A stretch of DNA of 64,000 nucleotides from Martinezella rhizogenes (GTDB taxonomy: Bacteria > Pseudomonadota > Alphaproteobacteria > Rhizobiales > Rhizobiaceae): NCBI RefSeq assembly GCF_007002745.1, contig NZ_SGNY01000008.1, positions 186,001-250,000 of the forward strand, written 5' to 3'. Position 1 is the stretch's first letter. Every line of letters begins with the position of its first letter. Made by a program: the position numbers and the translations under genes. Positions 36,322-44,418 of the stretch are shown here, one piece after another. The notes beneath the pieces were generated by a model that saw nothing but the letters and a program-made list of their open reading frames with translations, ran no database searches and had not been told where the DNA came from.

Positions 36322-38133
36322 ATGACCAAATCCGACAATCTGCCTGCAACCCAAGGCAAGCTTCGTTCGCGCGCGTGGTTCGACAACCCCGCCAATGCGG
36401 ATATGACGGCACTTTATCTCGAGCGTTACATGAACTTCGGTCTGAGCCAGGCCGAGCTTCAGTCCGATCGCCCGATCATCGGCATTGCCCAGACTGGCTC
36501 GGATCTTTCGCCCTGCAACCGTCACCATCTGGAACTGGCAAACCGCCTGCGTGAAGGCATCCGCGAAGCCGGCGGCATCGCGATCGAATTTCCGGTTCAT
36601 CCGATCCAGGAAACCGGCAAACGCCCGACGGCCGGCCTCGACCGCAACCTGGCTTACCTCGGCCTCGTGGAAGTGCTTTATGGCTATCCGCTTGATGGCG
36701 TTGTGCTAACCATCGGCTGTGACAAGACCACGCCTGCCTGTCTTATGGCGGCGGCCACCGTCAACATTCCGGCCATCGCCCTTTCCGTCGGCCCCATGCT
36801 GAACGGCTGGTTCCGTGGTGAACGCACCGGCTCCGGCACCATCGTCTGGAAGGCACGCGAATTGCTGGCCAAGGGTGAGATCGACTATCAGGGCTTCGTC
36901 AAGCTCGTCGCCTCGTCGGCGCCGTCCACCGGTTATTGCAACACCATGGGCACGGCAACGACCATGAACTCGCTTGCCGAAGCGCTCGGCATGCAGCTTC
37001 CCGGCTCCGCCGCCATCCCGGCCCCTTACCGTGACCGTCAGGAAGTTTCCTACCTCACCGGCCTGCGCATCGTTGAAATGGTCAAGGAAGACCTGAAGCC
37101 ATCAGACATCATGACCAAGGATGCCTTCATCAACGCCATCCGCGTCAATTCCGCCATCGGCGGCTCCACCAACGCGCCGATCCACCTCAACGGCCTTGCC
37201 CGCCATGTCGGCGTCGAGCTGACGGTGGATGACTGGCAGACCTATGGTGAAGACGTGCCGCTGCTCGTCAACCTGCAGCCGGCCGGTGAATATCTCGGCG
37301 AGGATTATTATCATGCCGGCGGCGTGCCAGCAGTCGTCAACCAGCTGATGACCCAGGGACTGATCATGGAAGACGCCATGACCGTCAACGGCAAGACCAT
37401 CGGCGACAATTGCCGTGGCGCGATCATTGAAGACGAGAAAGTCATCCGCCCCTATGAGCAGCCGCTCAAGGAGCGCGCCGGCTTCCGCGTTCTGCGCGGT
37501 AACCTGTTCTCCTCCGCCATCATGAAGACCAGCGTGATCTCGGAAGAATTCCGCAATCGTTATCTGTCCAACCCTGATGATCCGGAAGCCTTCGAAGGCC
37601 GCGCCGTGGTGTTCGATGGTCCGGAAGATTACCATCACCGCATCGACGATCCGTCGCTCGGCATCGACGCCAGCACCGTGCTCTTCATGCGCGGTGCAGG
37701 CCCGATCGGTTATCCGGGTGCAGCGGAAGTGGTGAACATGCGCGCACCGGATTATCTTCTGAAGCAAGGCGTCAGTTCGCTGCCCTGCATCGGCGACGGC
37801 CGTCAGTCCGGCACGTCGGGCAGCCCGTCCATCCTCAACGCTTCCCCGGAAGCGGCGGCCGGCGGCGGTCTTGCCATTCTGCAGACCGGCGACCGCGTCC
37901 GCATCGATGTGGGTCGCGGCAAGGCGGATATCCTGATTTCAGGTGAAGAACTGGCCAAGCGTTACGAGGCGCTGTCAGCCGAAGGCGGTTACAAGTTCCC
38001 GGACCACCAGACGCCATGGCAGGAAATCCAGCGCGGCATCGTCAGCCAGATGGAAACCGGCGCGGTTCTGGAACCGGCGGTCAAGTATCAGCGCATCGCC
38101 CAGACCAAGGGCCTGCCGCGCGACAACCACTAA
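36322..38133 (+). CDS. IlvD/Edd family dehydratase, D-xylonate dehydratase-like
   Basis: Iron-sulfur sugar-acid dehydratase of 603 residues. Cluster ligands are in [21 protein letters not shown] (near residue 133) and [13 protein letters not shown]. The segment [22 protein letters not shown], split here by citation of [10 protein letters not shown], is typical. From memory it closely follows Caulobacter XylD, including [20 protein letters not shown] and TGSDLSPCN, so a xylonate or related aldonate substrate is likely, giving a 2-keto-3-deoxy acid. It is divergent from the ytfQRT-yjfF importer. No aldolase or dehydrogenase of the next steps is adjacent. Confidence 0.88.
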   Translation: MTKSDNLPATQGKLRSRAWFDNPANADMTALYLERYMNFGLSQAELQSDRPIIGIAQTGSDLSPCNRHHLELANRLREGIREAGGIAIEFPVHPIQETGKRPTAGLDRNLAYLGLVEVLYGYPLDGVVLTIGCDKTTPACLMAAATVNIPAIALSVGPMLNGWFRGERTGSGTIVWKARELLAKGEIDYQGFVKLVASSAPSTGYCNTMGTATTMNSLAEALGMQLPGSAAIPAPYRDRQEVSYLTGLRIVEMVKEDLKPSDIMTKDAFINAIRVNSAIGGSTNAPIHLNGLARHVGVELTVDDWQTYGEDVPLLVNLQPAGEYLGEDYYHAGGVPAVVNQLMTQGLIMEDAMTVNGKTIGDNCRGAIIEDEKVIRPYEQPLKERAGFRVLRGNLFSSAIMKTSVISEEFRNRYLSNPDDPEAFEGRAVVFDGPEDYHHRIDDPSLGIDASTVLFMRGAGPIGYPGAAEVVNMRAPDYLLKQGVSSLPCIGDGRQSGTSGSPSILNASPEAAAGGGLAILQTGDRVRIDVGRGKADILISGEELAKRYEALSAEGGYKFPDHQTPWQEIQRGIVSQMETGAVLEPAVKYQRIAQTKGLPRDNH

Positions 38134-38179
38134 AGGCAAGGCCATTTCGGCCGGCCGCTTTTAAAAATCAGCTAAAAAT

Positions 38180-38212
38180 CAGCCCCGGGGTGCCGCCCCG
38201 GGGCTGAAATAT
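38180..38212. terminator. Hairpin after the dehydratase gene
   Basis: Perfect 11-bp stem CAGCCCCGGGG / CCCCGGGGCTG with loop TGCCG, followed by AAATATTTT. It lies between convergent genes. Confidence 0.75.
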
Positions 38213-38298
38213 TTTCGGACATTCGATAAGTGTCGCTCTTCAAAACCGCCGCTATCTTCCGGGCATGTGGCGTGTACAGCGCCTCGTCGCCTGCCTGC

Positions 38299-38568
38299 CT
38301 ATTCCTTCGAATGGGAGAGCGGTTTTCCCAGATAAGGCAGGAAGAACATGTACAGCCCGCTGAAGACAAGCAAGGTCAGCGGAAGAAGCGGGGCATAAAC
38401 GATCACCGGTGGTGTCGGGCCGAAAGCCATCGAAGCGAAGTTCGCCAGAATGGTGACGGTCAGCAGAATGCCCAGCCACCGATGGCTCTGCCTTATCCAT
38501 TTTCGCAAGATCAAAGTCGCCCCCGAGAAAAAGCATCCATGATGGAATGTGACACACGGTTGCCTCAA
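38299..38568 (-). CDS. Small two-helix membrane protein
   Basis: An 89-residue product with two hydrophobic helices (about 33-50, LGILLTVTILANFASMAF, and 57-78, VYAPLLPLTLLVFSGLYMFF), basic residues before the first (LRKWIRQSHRWLG) and a charged end (GKPLSHSKE). The layout resembles PepSY-associated or globin-locus small membrane proteins, but I cannot name a family. The ATG at 38568 overlaps the stop of the VOC gene; however residues 1-17 look unconserved and a TTG start at about 38505-38514 is plausible. Confidence 0.6.
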   Translation of the reverse strand: MRQPCVTFHHGCFFSGATLILRKWIRQSHRWLGILLTVTILANFASMAFGPTPPVIVYAPLLPLTLLVFSGLYMFFLPYLGKPLSHSKE

Positions 38569-38969
38569 CGGGCCTGAACGAGCTTCCAGCCATTGCCGGA
38601 AGGGTCGCGGAAACTCGCATCCACTGATCCATAGCGGGAAATCGGTTCCTGGGTAAATTCGACGCCGCGTTTGTGCATGGCGTCAAAGGCCTTCTGACAA
38701 TCTTCGACCACCAGAACCAAAGGCGGCATGGCGCCCTTGGCCACGGCTTCGTTCAGATCCTGCGCTGTCGCCTCGTTAACGGTCGGGGCCTGTGGCCGAA
38801 ACAGGCCGAGCTGGAAATCCGGCTGGTCCGGATGCTGCACGGTCAACCAGCGATAATCGCCGTTGCGTGCGTCCGTATGCACACGAAATCCAAGTTTTTC
38901 GACATAAAATTGCAGCGCCTCGTCCTGGTCATGAACGTAAAGCCCGACGACTTGAACACCATTTTTCAT
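38565..38969 (-). CDS. VOC family protein (glyoxalase/bleomycin resistance fold)
   Basis: A single-module vicinal-oxygen-chelate protein of 134 residues, starting MKNGVQVVGLYVHDQDEAL and ending ASFRDPSGNGWKLVQ. The pattern of beta-alpha-beta units, FYVEKLGFRVH, RWLTVQHPD and DPSGN is that of small glyoxalase-like proteins. Metal ligands and substrate cannot be fixed from sequence. It starts 14 bases after the AraC-type gene and overlaps the small membrane gene downstream, so all three are probably one transcript. Confidence 0.88.
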   Translation of the reverse strand: MKNGVQVVGLYVHDQDEALQFYVEKLGFRVHTDARNGDYRWLTVQHPDQPDFQLGLFRPQAPTVNEATAQDLNEAVAKGAMPPLVLVVEDCQKAFDAMHKRGVEFTQEPISRYGSVDASFRDPSGNGWKLVQAR

Positions 38970-38983
38970 GAGCTATCTCCCTT

Positions 38984-39469
38984 TCACTCACCGTGCCTAC
39001 CGCCTTTCGCCTGTCGGCGCTTCTCCGAAACTGCGATTGTGAGATGGGGGCGGTGGGCGGCGCTGACGAAGCAATGGGGAACCTGCTCGAGATCGGCAGG
39101 GGAAAGCCGCATCTGTCGCCGCACTTCGCTCGGGTTCTCCCCGGTTACATCGCGGAAGACGCGGCCAAATGTGCCGATGCTGTTCCAGCCGGTCTGCAAG
39201 GCGATGTCGATGACTGGAAGGTCGGTGTCGCGCAAAAGCGCCACGGCGCGCTCCACCCGGCGGGTCAGCAGATAGCGGTGAGGGGGTATGCCGAAGGCAT
39301 CGCGAAACGATCTTGCAAAATGCGCCTGCGAGGCGCCGCTGACTTTTGCAAGGCGTGAGACGGGCCATGCCTCATGCGGTGCCGCGTCCATATGATCCCT
39401 GGCGCGCAACAGGCGGCGCAGGAGCAACAAGTCTCTGTTTGCAGAGTTCTTTTCATTTCCAGACGGCAT
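38984..39469 (-). CDS. AraC family transcriptional regulator (DNA-binding part only)
   Basis: A short AraC/XylS-type regulator (about 161 residues) containing only the two helix-turn-helix motifs: WPVSRLAKVSGASQAHFARS and DIALQTGWNSIGTFGRVFRD, then GENPSEVRR. There is no N-terminal sensor domain. The ATG at 39469 is used; one at 39505 is possible and neither has a good ribosome site. It is first in a run with the VOC gene and a small membrane gene and may regulate them. Confidence 0.85.
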   Translation of the reverse strand: MPSGNEKNSANRDLLLLRRLLRARDHMDAAPHEAWPVSRLAKVSGASQAHFARSFRDAFGIPPHRYLLTRRVERAVALLRDTDLPVIDIALQTGWNSIGTFGRVFRDVTGENPSEVRRQMRLSPADLEQVPHCFVSAAHRPHLTIAVSEKRRQAKGGRHGE

Positions 39470-39535
39470 GTGGCAATCATTGAATGAACCTGCCGTCCTT
39501 GGCAAGGTTCATGCCGGCGAGCCGTTGCGGATGAT

Positions 39536-39724
39536 CTAGATCACCGGATAAAGCGACCAGAAGAACAGTTCATATTCCTGGTCACGGTCGTCATCATGCT
39601 GTTCGTCGTCCGGTCTGCGCGGCGTCTTGTCCTGAAACTCGGTCTCCACCCGCTCATTGACGACGGGCATTCTTCGGCCGATGCCAAAGAGGTCAAAGGA
39701 GAGCATGTTGAACCCTGCTACCAT
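39536..39724 (-). CDS. Hypothetical 62-residue acidic protein
   Basis: A small ORF preceded by GAAGGGAACTGGCC, a good ribosome site. The product begins MVAGFNMLSFDLFGIGRR, has a highly charged middle (RRPDDEQHDDDRDQEY) and ends FFWSLYPVI. No family recognised. Single gene, upstream of and on the same strand as the AraC-type gene, with about 67 bases between them. Coding potential rests on the ribosome site and the non-shadow position. Confidence 0.45.
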   Translation of the reverse strand: MVAGFNMLSFDLFGIGRRMPVVNERVETEFQDKTPRRPDDEQHDDDRDQEYELFFWSLYPVI

Positions 39725-39888
39725 GGCCAGTTCCCTTCTTCACGCGAGTTAACGGTGTGTTAAGTTTCGCGCGTTGCCATGATTTCGTCAAGATTGGCCA
39801 CGGAATTTGTCTACTATTTTTAACAACAATGTCGTGATTGGCGTTTCACCGGTGCCGGATTTCACGCAATGAATGTTTGTGGGTGCCC

Positions 39889-41007
39889 TCAAACCTCTTT
39901 CGCAGCGGCCTCGGAATAGCTCTTTTCGGCCGCTTCCAGCGCGGAATCGGTATCGGTGGCATGGCCGAGGTTTTTCAGGGCACCTGAGACGGCTGCGATA
40001 TTGGCTTTCACCGCCTGCGGATGCGCGCGCCGGCCGGTGTGGCTGAGCCTTATCAGCCGTTCCGCGCCGGGGCCAACGCCGGCGGAAATATCCGCGCCAT
40101 GCTCTCTGGATACAGCGGCGAGAAACGCTCCGGCTTCGATAGTATCCGGCAGGATCGCCGTGGAAACGAGGGCTGAGGAATGCGCGTCTTCCACCCAGTT
40201 GGCGATGCCGAGTGCCCTGATGCCATGACGGGTGGCCGCCGCCGCCCGATCGTGCCGCACATTGGCGGCTGGCAGACCCTCCGCCTCGATCCTGTCGAGT
40301 GCGGCTTCCAACGCGTAAAATTCCAGCGGCGCCGGTGTTCCGGGCAACGCGCCACGGCCGGCATCCAGCCAGAGCTGTTTCTGGTCGAGAAGCGAGAGCA
40401 TGGAGTTGCTGGGTGCTTTGTCGTGCGAAAGAAGTTCCCATGCTTTTGGGCTGACCGAAATGGCCGATATGCCTGCCGGGCCGGCCAGCGCCTTTTGCGG
40501 GCCGATGACGGCGATATCGACGCCCAGTCTGTCGACCTCGAAGGCATGGCCGCCAATCGAGGCGACGGCATCTACCAGGGTGATAACGCCTCTTTCTTGC
40601 GCCAGCGCGGCAATGGCGGGCAGGGGGTTGAGAATGCCGCTTGCCGATTCCGCATGCACGATGGCGAGAAGATCGAAACCCGGCCCGTCATCCAGCGCGC
40701 TCTCAACCTCGGCCAGCGTCACCGGCTTTGCCGGGCTGGCCGTCAGGTTGCGCACCGTTGCGCCGCCGCGTTCCAGCCAGCCGCCGAACCATGCGCCATA
40801 GGGGCTGGTGACGATGTTGAGCGCTCTCAGCCCCGGCCGCGCAAGGCTTGTCGCCGCCGCCTCCAGCGCCAGCACGGCTTCCGCCTGTATCAGCAGCACG
40901 TCGTTTTTTGTGCCCATCAGGGCCGCAAGCCGGTCGGCCAGCACGGCGTAACGCTCGGCGGGGAAAGCGGGCGGGTCGAGAAGCAATGCATAATCCGGGG
41001 CGGGCAT
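39889..41007 (-). CDS. Class V aminotransferase (PLP-dependent)
   Basis: Fold type I PLP enzyme of 372 residues. The PLP lysine is in DIAVIGPQKALAG, near residue 172; HAESASGILNPL and LVDAVASIGGHAFEVD fit the cofactor pocket. The overall pattern is that of alanine/serine-glyoxylate and pyridoxamine-pyruvate aminotransferases. It starts 3 bases after the second ATPase gene, so it is the last gene of a peptide-type ABC operon, and it may process the imported compound. The substrate cannot be assigned. The 39725-39888 stretch has no gene I can support. Confidence 0.88.
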   Translation of the reverse strand: MPAPDYALLLDPPAFPAERYAVLADRLAALMGTKNDVLLIQAEAVLALEAAATSLARPGLRALNIVTSPYGAWFGGWLERGGATVRNLTASPAKPVTLAEVESALDDGPGFDLLAIVHAESASGILNPLPAIAALAQERGVITLVDAVASIGGHAFEVDRLGVDIAVIGPQKALAGPAGISAISVSPKAWELLSHDKAPSNSMLSLLDQKQLWLDAGRGALPGTPAPLEFYALEAALDRIEAEGLPAANVRHDRAAAATRHGIRALGIANWVEDAHSSALVSTAILPDTIEAGAFLAAVSREHGADISAGVGPGAERLIRLSHTGRRAHPQAVKANIAAVSGALKNLGHATDTDSALEAAEKSYSEAAAKEV

Positions 41008-41010
41008 GTC

Positions 41011-41796
41011 TTATCCTTGCATGGTGGTGATGAGTCGCGGCGCGGCGTCAATCAGGCTTCTGGCGGTCGAGGATTGCGGCGCGGAAATGATCGCTCCGGT
41101 CCCGCCGATTTCAACGATCCGACCCGCCTCCATGATCGCGACACGGTGGCAGACGGCGCGGATGACGGCGAGATCGTGGGAAACGAAAATACAGGAAATT
41201 GCCGTTTCCCGCTGGATTTCCACCAGCAGTTCAAGAATCTGCCGGCGAACCGAAACATCGAGCGCCGAGACCGCTTCGTCCATAATGAGAAGCGACGGCT
41301 TGAGGGCAATGGCGCGGGCGATCGCCACACGCTGTCTCTGCCCGCCCGAAAGTTCGAAGACGGAGCGACCGGCATAGGCGGCGGGCAGGCCGACACGCTC
41401 GAGAAGGCGGCGTATCTCCGCCGGGCGGTCGCGCCTCTGAACGATGCGGTGAATGCGCAGCGGCTCGCCTATGGCGTCCTCGACGGTGGCGCGTGGGTTG
41501 AAGGCGCCATGCGTATCCTGAAACACCATCTGCATCTGCTGCCGGGCGGTGCGCAATGCACTGCCGCCAAGCGCGAGCCAGTTGCGGTTTTCGAAACGGA
41601 CCGTGCCTTCGTCGGCGGGGATCAGCCGCATCAGGATGCGCGCCAGTGTCGATTTCCCGCAGCCGGAGGAGCCGGCAAGGCCCAGCGTCTCGCCGCGCTT
41701 GAGCGAAAACGAGATATCGGAGAGCGCCGTCACCGTTCTTGCGCCGGTGCGGTAGGTCTTGGAAAGGCCGTCCACGCTCAGAAGGGTTTCATTCAT
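41011..41796 (-). CDS. Oligopeptide/dipeptide ABC ATPase (DppF/OppF type)
   Basis: ATP-binding protein of 261 residues, second ATPase of the peptide-type importer. Walker A GLAGSSGCGKST is near residue 37, signature [18 protein letters not shown] near 145, and Walker B LLIMDEAVSALD near 165. Its ATG overlaps the stop of the preceding ATPase gene by four bases. It lacks the long C-terminal DppF extension but has the same core. It forms a heterodimer with the other ATPase under the two permeases. Confidence 0.9.
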   Translation of the reverse strand: MNETLLSVDGLSKTYRTGARTVTALSDISFSLKRGETLGLAGSSGCGKSTLARILMRLIPADEGTVRFENRNWLALGGSALRTARQQMQMVFQDTHGAFNPRATVEDAIGEPLRIHRIVQRRDRPAEIRRLLERVGLPAAYAGRSVFELSGGQRQRVAIARAIALKPSLLIMDEAVSALDVSVRRQILELLVEIQRETAISCIFVSHDLAVIRAVCHRVAIMEAGRIVEIGGTGAIISAPQSSTARSLIDAAPRLITTMQG

Positions 41797-42596
41797 GGCA
41801 CGGCCTCGCTGACGAGCGGCGGGGTCGAAAGATCGAGGTAATCGGCAAGCAGCGCCCGGGTATAGGCATGCGCGGGCGCGGAAAGCACCCGGCGGGCTGG
41901 GCCGTGTTCCACCAGCTCGCCGGCGCTTAAAACAGCGATGTCGTCGGCAAGGCTGGAGGCAAGGCCGATATCATGGGTGATGAAGACAAGCGTTCTTTCT
42001 TCCTCGCGCACGAGATCATCGAGAAGGGTGGCGATGGCTGCCTGGGTCACCGTGTCGAGCGCGCTCGTTGCCTCGTCGGCAATCAGGATCGAAGGGCGCG
42101 CCGCAATGGCGGCGGCAATCGCCACACGTTGCCTCTGCCCGCCGGAAAGCTGGTGCGGATAGGCGGAGAGCAGATGGGAGGGATGCGGCAGCCGCACTTT
42201 TTCCAGAAGATCGCGGGCAAGATCGCGCGCCGCTTTCCATGAGAGGCCGAGATGCCGCACAGCGCCTTCCGCCACCTGTTCGCCAATGGTCAGAACCGGG
42301 TTCAGCGTCGCGCCGGTATCCTGAAAGATCGTGCCGATATCGCGCCCCGGCATCGGCCTGCCGGTGAAAAGGCCGCTGTCACGGCTCCAGGAAATATCGC
42401 CCGAGACCCGTGCGGCCTGCGGCAGAAGCCCGGCGATTGCCTTGCCGAGCGTGGATTTGCCCGAGCCGCTTTCGCCGATGATCGCCAGTCGCTGCCCCTG
42501 CCGTATCGTCAGGGAAACCTTGCGCAGCGCCGGTGCATCGGCCGCGGCGTAGCGGACGCTGAGATCGTCGATCCGGCAAAGGGCGTTGCCGCTCAT
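41793..42596 (-). CDS. Oligopeptide/dipeptide ABC ATPase (DppD/OppD type)
   Basis: ATP-binding protein of 267 residues. Walker A is GESGSGKST near residue 38, signature [17 protein letters not shown], Walker B ILIADEATSALDTVTQ and switch FITHDIGLASSLADD. The C-terminal end (APAHAYTRALLADYLD) is typical of peptide/nickel ATPases. Translation is coupled to both neighbours by four-base overlaps. With the 41011 gene it powers the importer. Confidence 0.9.
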   Translation of the reverse strand: MSGNALCRIDDLSVRYAAADAPALRKVSLTIRQGQRLAIIGESGSGKSTLGKAIAGLLPQAARVSGDISWSRDSGLFTGRPMPGRDIGTIFQDTGATLNPVLTIGEQVAEGAVRHLGLSWKAARDLARDLLEKVRLPHPSHLLSAYPHQLSGGQRQRVAIAAAIAARPSILIADEATSALDTVTQAAIATLLDDLVREEERTLVFITHDIGLASSLADDIAVLSAGELVEHGPARRVLSAPAHAYTRALLADYLDLSTPPLVSEAVP

Positions 42597-43423
42597 GGCG
42601 CCTGCCTCCTCGTCGCCATTGCCCGGTTGATGCCTTCTCCGAAAAGATAGACACCGAGCACGGTCACCAGCAGGCCGATGCCGGGGATAACGGACAGGAA
42701 CGCCGCCGAGCGGAGCACGTTGCGCCCTTCCGCGATCATCGAGCCCCAGGTGACGATATTGGGATCGCCAAGCCCGAGGAAGGAGAGCGCCGCCTCGGTG
42801 AGGATGGCGGCGGCAACGATGATGGCGGCGAGCGCCAGAACCGGCGGCAGGGCATTGGGCAATATCTGCCGGAAGGCGATTTCCAGTGGATGCATGCCGA
42901 TGGCGCGGGCGGATTGCACATAGTCACGCTCGCGGATGCTCAGCACCTGCGCCCGAATCAACCGTGCCGGATCCGCCCACGCGCCGAGCGCAATGGCCAG
43001 AATGACTGTTGGCATCGAGGGGCCGATGGTGCTGACGAAGGCAAGCGCCAGCAGGAAATTCGGCACGATCTGGAAGGCATCGGTGACGCGCATCAGCGCC
43101 TCATCCACAAGGCCGCCGGCAAAACCGGCAATCGTGCCGATGACGGTGCCGAAAACAAGCGCTGCGGCGGCCGCACCCATGCCGACGAGCAGGGAGGCCT
43201 GCGCGCCATGGGCAAGTTCGGCCAGCACATTGCGGCCCAGCCGGTCGGTGCCAAGCGGCAGGGCCGCATCTGTAAAGGGCGCAATCAGCGGCTCGCCGAC
43301 GATCGCCAGCGGATCGCCGGGGAACAGGAGGGGAGCGGAGAGCGCAATTACCGCCAGCAATGTCAGGATGACGGTGCCCGTCACCCCTTCGAAATTGCGC
43401 AGGAGCCGGAGAACGAAACTCAT
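42593..43423 (-). CDS. Peptide-type ABC permease (DppC type)
   Basis: Inner-membrane permease of 276 residues. After an N-terminal helix (VILTLLAVIALSAPLLF) comes the conserved PLGTDRLGRNVLAELAHGAQ and the coupling loop SARAIGMHPLEIAFRQILP near residue 165. The pattern is DppC/OppC. It overlaps the DppB-type gene and the ATPase gene by four bases each. Confidence 0.9.
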   Translation of the reverse strand: MSFVLRLLRNFEGVTGTVILTLLAVIALSAPLLFPGDPLAIVGEPLIAPFTDAALPLGTDRLGRNVLAELAHGAQASLLVGMGAAAAALVFGTVIGTIAGFAGGLVDEALMRVTDAFQIVPNFLLALAFVSTIGPSMPTVILAIALGAWADPARLIRAQVLSIRERDYVQSARAIGMHPLEIAFRQILPNALPPVLALAAIIVAAAILTEAALSFLGLGDPNIVTWGSMIAEGRNVLRSAAFLSVIPGIGLLVTVLGVYLFGEGINRAMATRRQAP

Positions 43424-44409
43424 GCCGCACTCTCCCCGCTGCCGATGCGCGGATCGAGAATGGAATAGAAAATGTCGACGGCGAGATTGACGAGGATGAC
43501 GAAGACGGCGCTGGTGAGGATGATGCCCATCAGAAGCGGCGTATCGCGACCGCTGACGGCCTCCTGCGCCAGCCGGCCGAAACCCGGAATGGCAAAGACG
43601 CTTTCAATCACCACGCTGCCGCCCAGCATGGTTGCGGCCTGCAGGCCAAGCACAGTGATGAGCGGCAGCGCCGCGTTGCGGGCAACATGGCGCAGCACGA
43701 TGCGCCGTCTGGAAAGCCCCTTGGACTGCGCAAACAGCACGAAATCCAGCGGCCAGACCGCCGCCATGGCGGTGCGCATGACGCGCAGGAACAGCGCCAG
43801 ATAGATGAGGCCAAGGCTGGCGACCGGCAGCACGAGATGGCGGGCAATATCCAGCGCCCGTGCAAAGCCCTGTTTGCCCGATGCGATGGTTTCTATGCCT
43901 GACGTGGGCAGCCAGCGAAGCTGCACGGCAAAGACGATGGCGAGAACGAGGCCGAGCCAGAAACCGGGCGTGGCGTAAAGCGCGAGCGACAAGGCGGAGA
44001 GCACCCGGTCGGTCACCCCGCCGGGGCGCGCGCCGGCGACGATACCGAGCGCGGTGCCGACGATGAAGGCAAGAGCGGTGGCGCTGCCCATAAGGAGTAG
44101 CGTGTTCGGCAGCCGCTCGAGGATCAACCCCAGCACAGGCCGGTCAAAAGTAAGCGACCAGCCGAGATCGAGCCGCAGCACCGAACTGGCATAAAGCCAG
44201 AAGCGGGCAAGCATCGAGCCGTTGAGGCCATATTGCTCGCGCAGCGTGTCCCGCAGCCCGGCATCGCCGCCGCCGATGGAAACGAGATAGGCATCCACCG
44301 CATCGCCGGAGGCATTTTCGAGCAGGGCGAAGGTGAAGATGAGAACGATCAGCAGCACCGGAATGGCGCTGATCGCCCTTCGCCGCAGCAAAGACGTCGC
44401 ACGTTTCAC
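43420..44409 (-). CDS. Peptide-type ABC permease (DppB type)
   Basis: Inner-membrane permease of 329 residues, DppB/OppB family: N-terminal helix, periplasmic loop (REQYGLNGSMLARFWLY), ASVLRLDLGWSLTFDRPV, then FALYATPGFWLGLVL and the coupling motif RRRIVLRHVARNAALPLITV near residue 230. It lies 9 bases after the binding-protein stop, so the operon order is binding protein, B, C, D, F, aminotransferase. Confidence 0.9.
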   Translation of the reverse strand: MKRATSLLRRRAISAIPVLLIVLIFTFALLENASGDAVDAYLVSIGGGDAGLRDTLREQYGLNGSMLARFWLYASSVLRLDLGWSLTFDRPVLGLILERLPNTLLLMGSATALAFIVGTALGIVAGARPGGVTDRVLSALSLALYATPGFWLGLVLAIVFAVQLRWLPTSGIETIASGKQGFARALDIARHLVLPVASLGLIYLALFLRVMRTAMAAVWPLDFVLFAQSKGLSRRRIVLRHVARNAALPLITVLGLQAATMLGGSVVIESVFAIPGFGRLAQEAVSGRDTPLLMGIILTSAVFVILVNLAVDIFYSILDPRIGSGESAA

Positions 44410-44418
44410 GGCGCGGCC

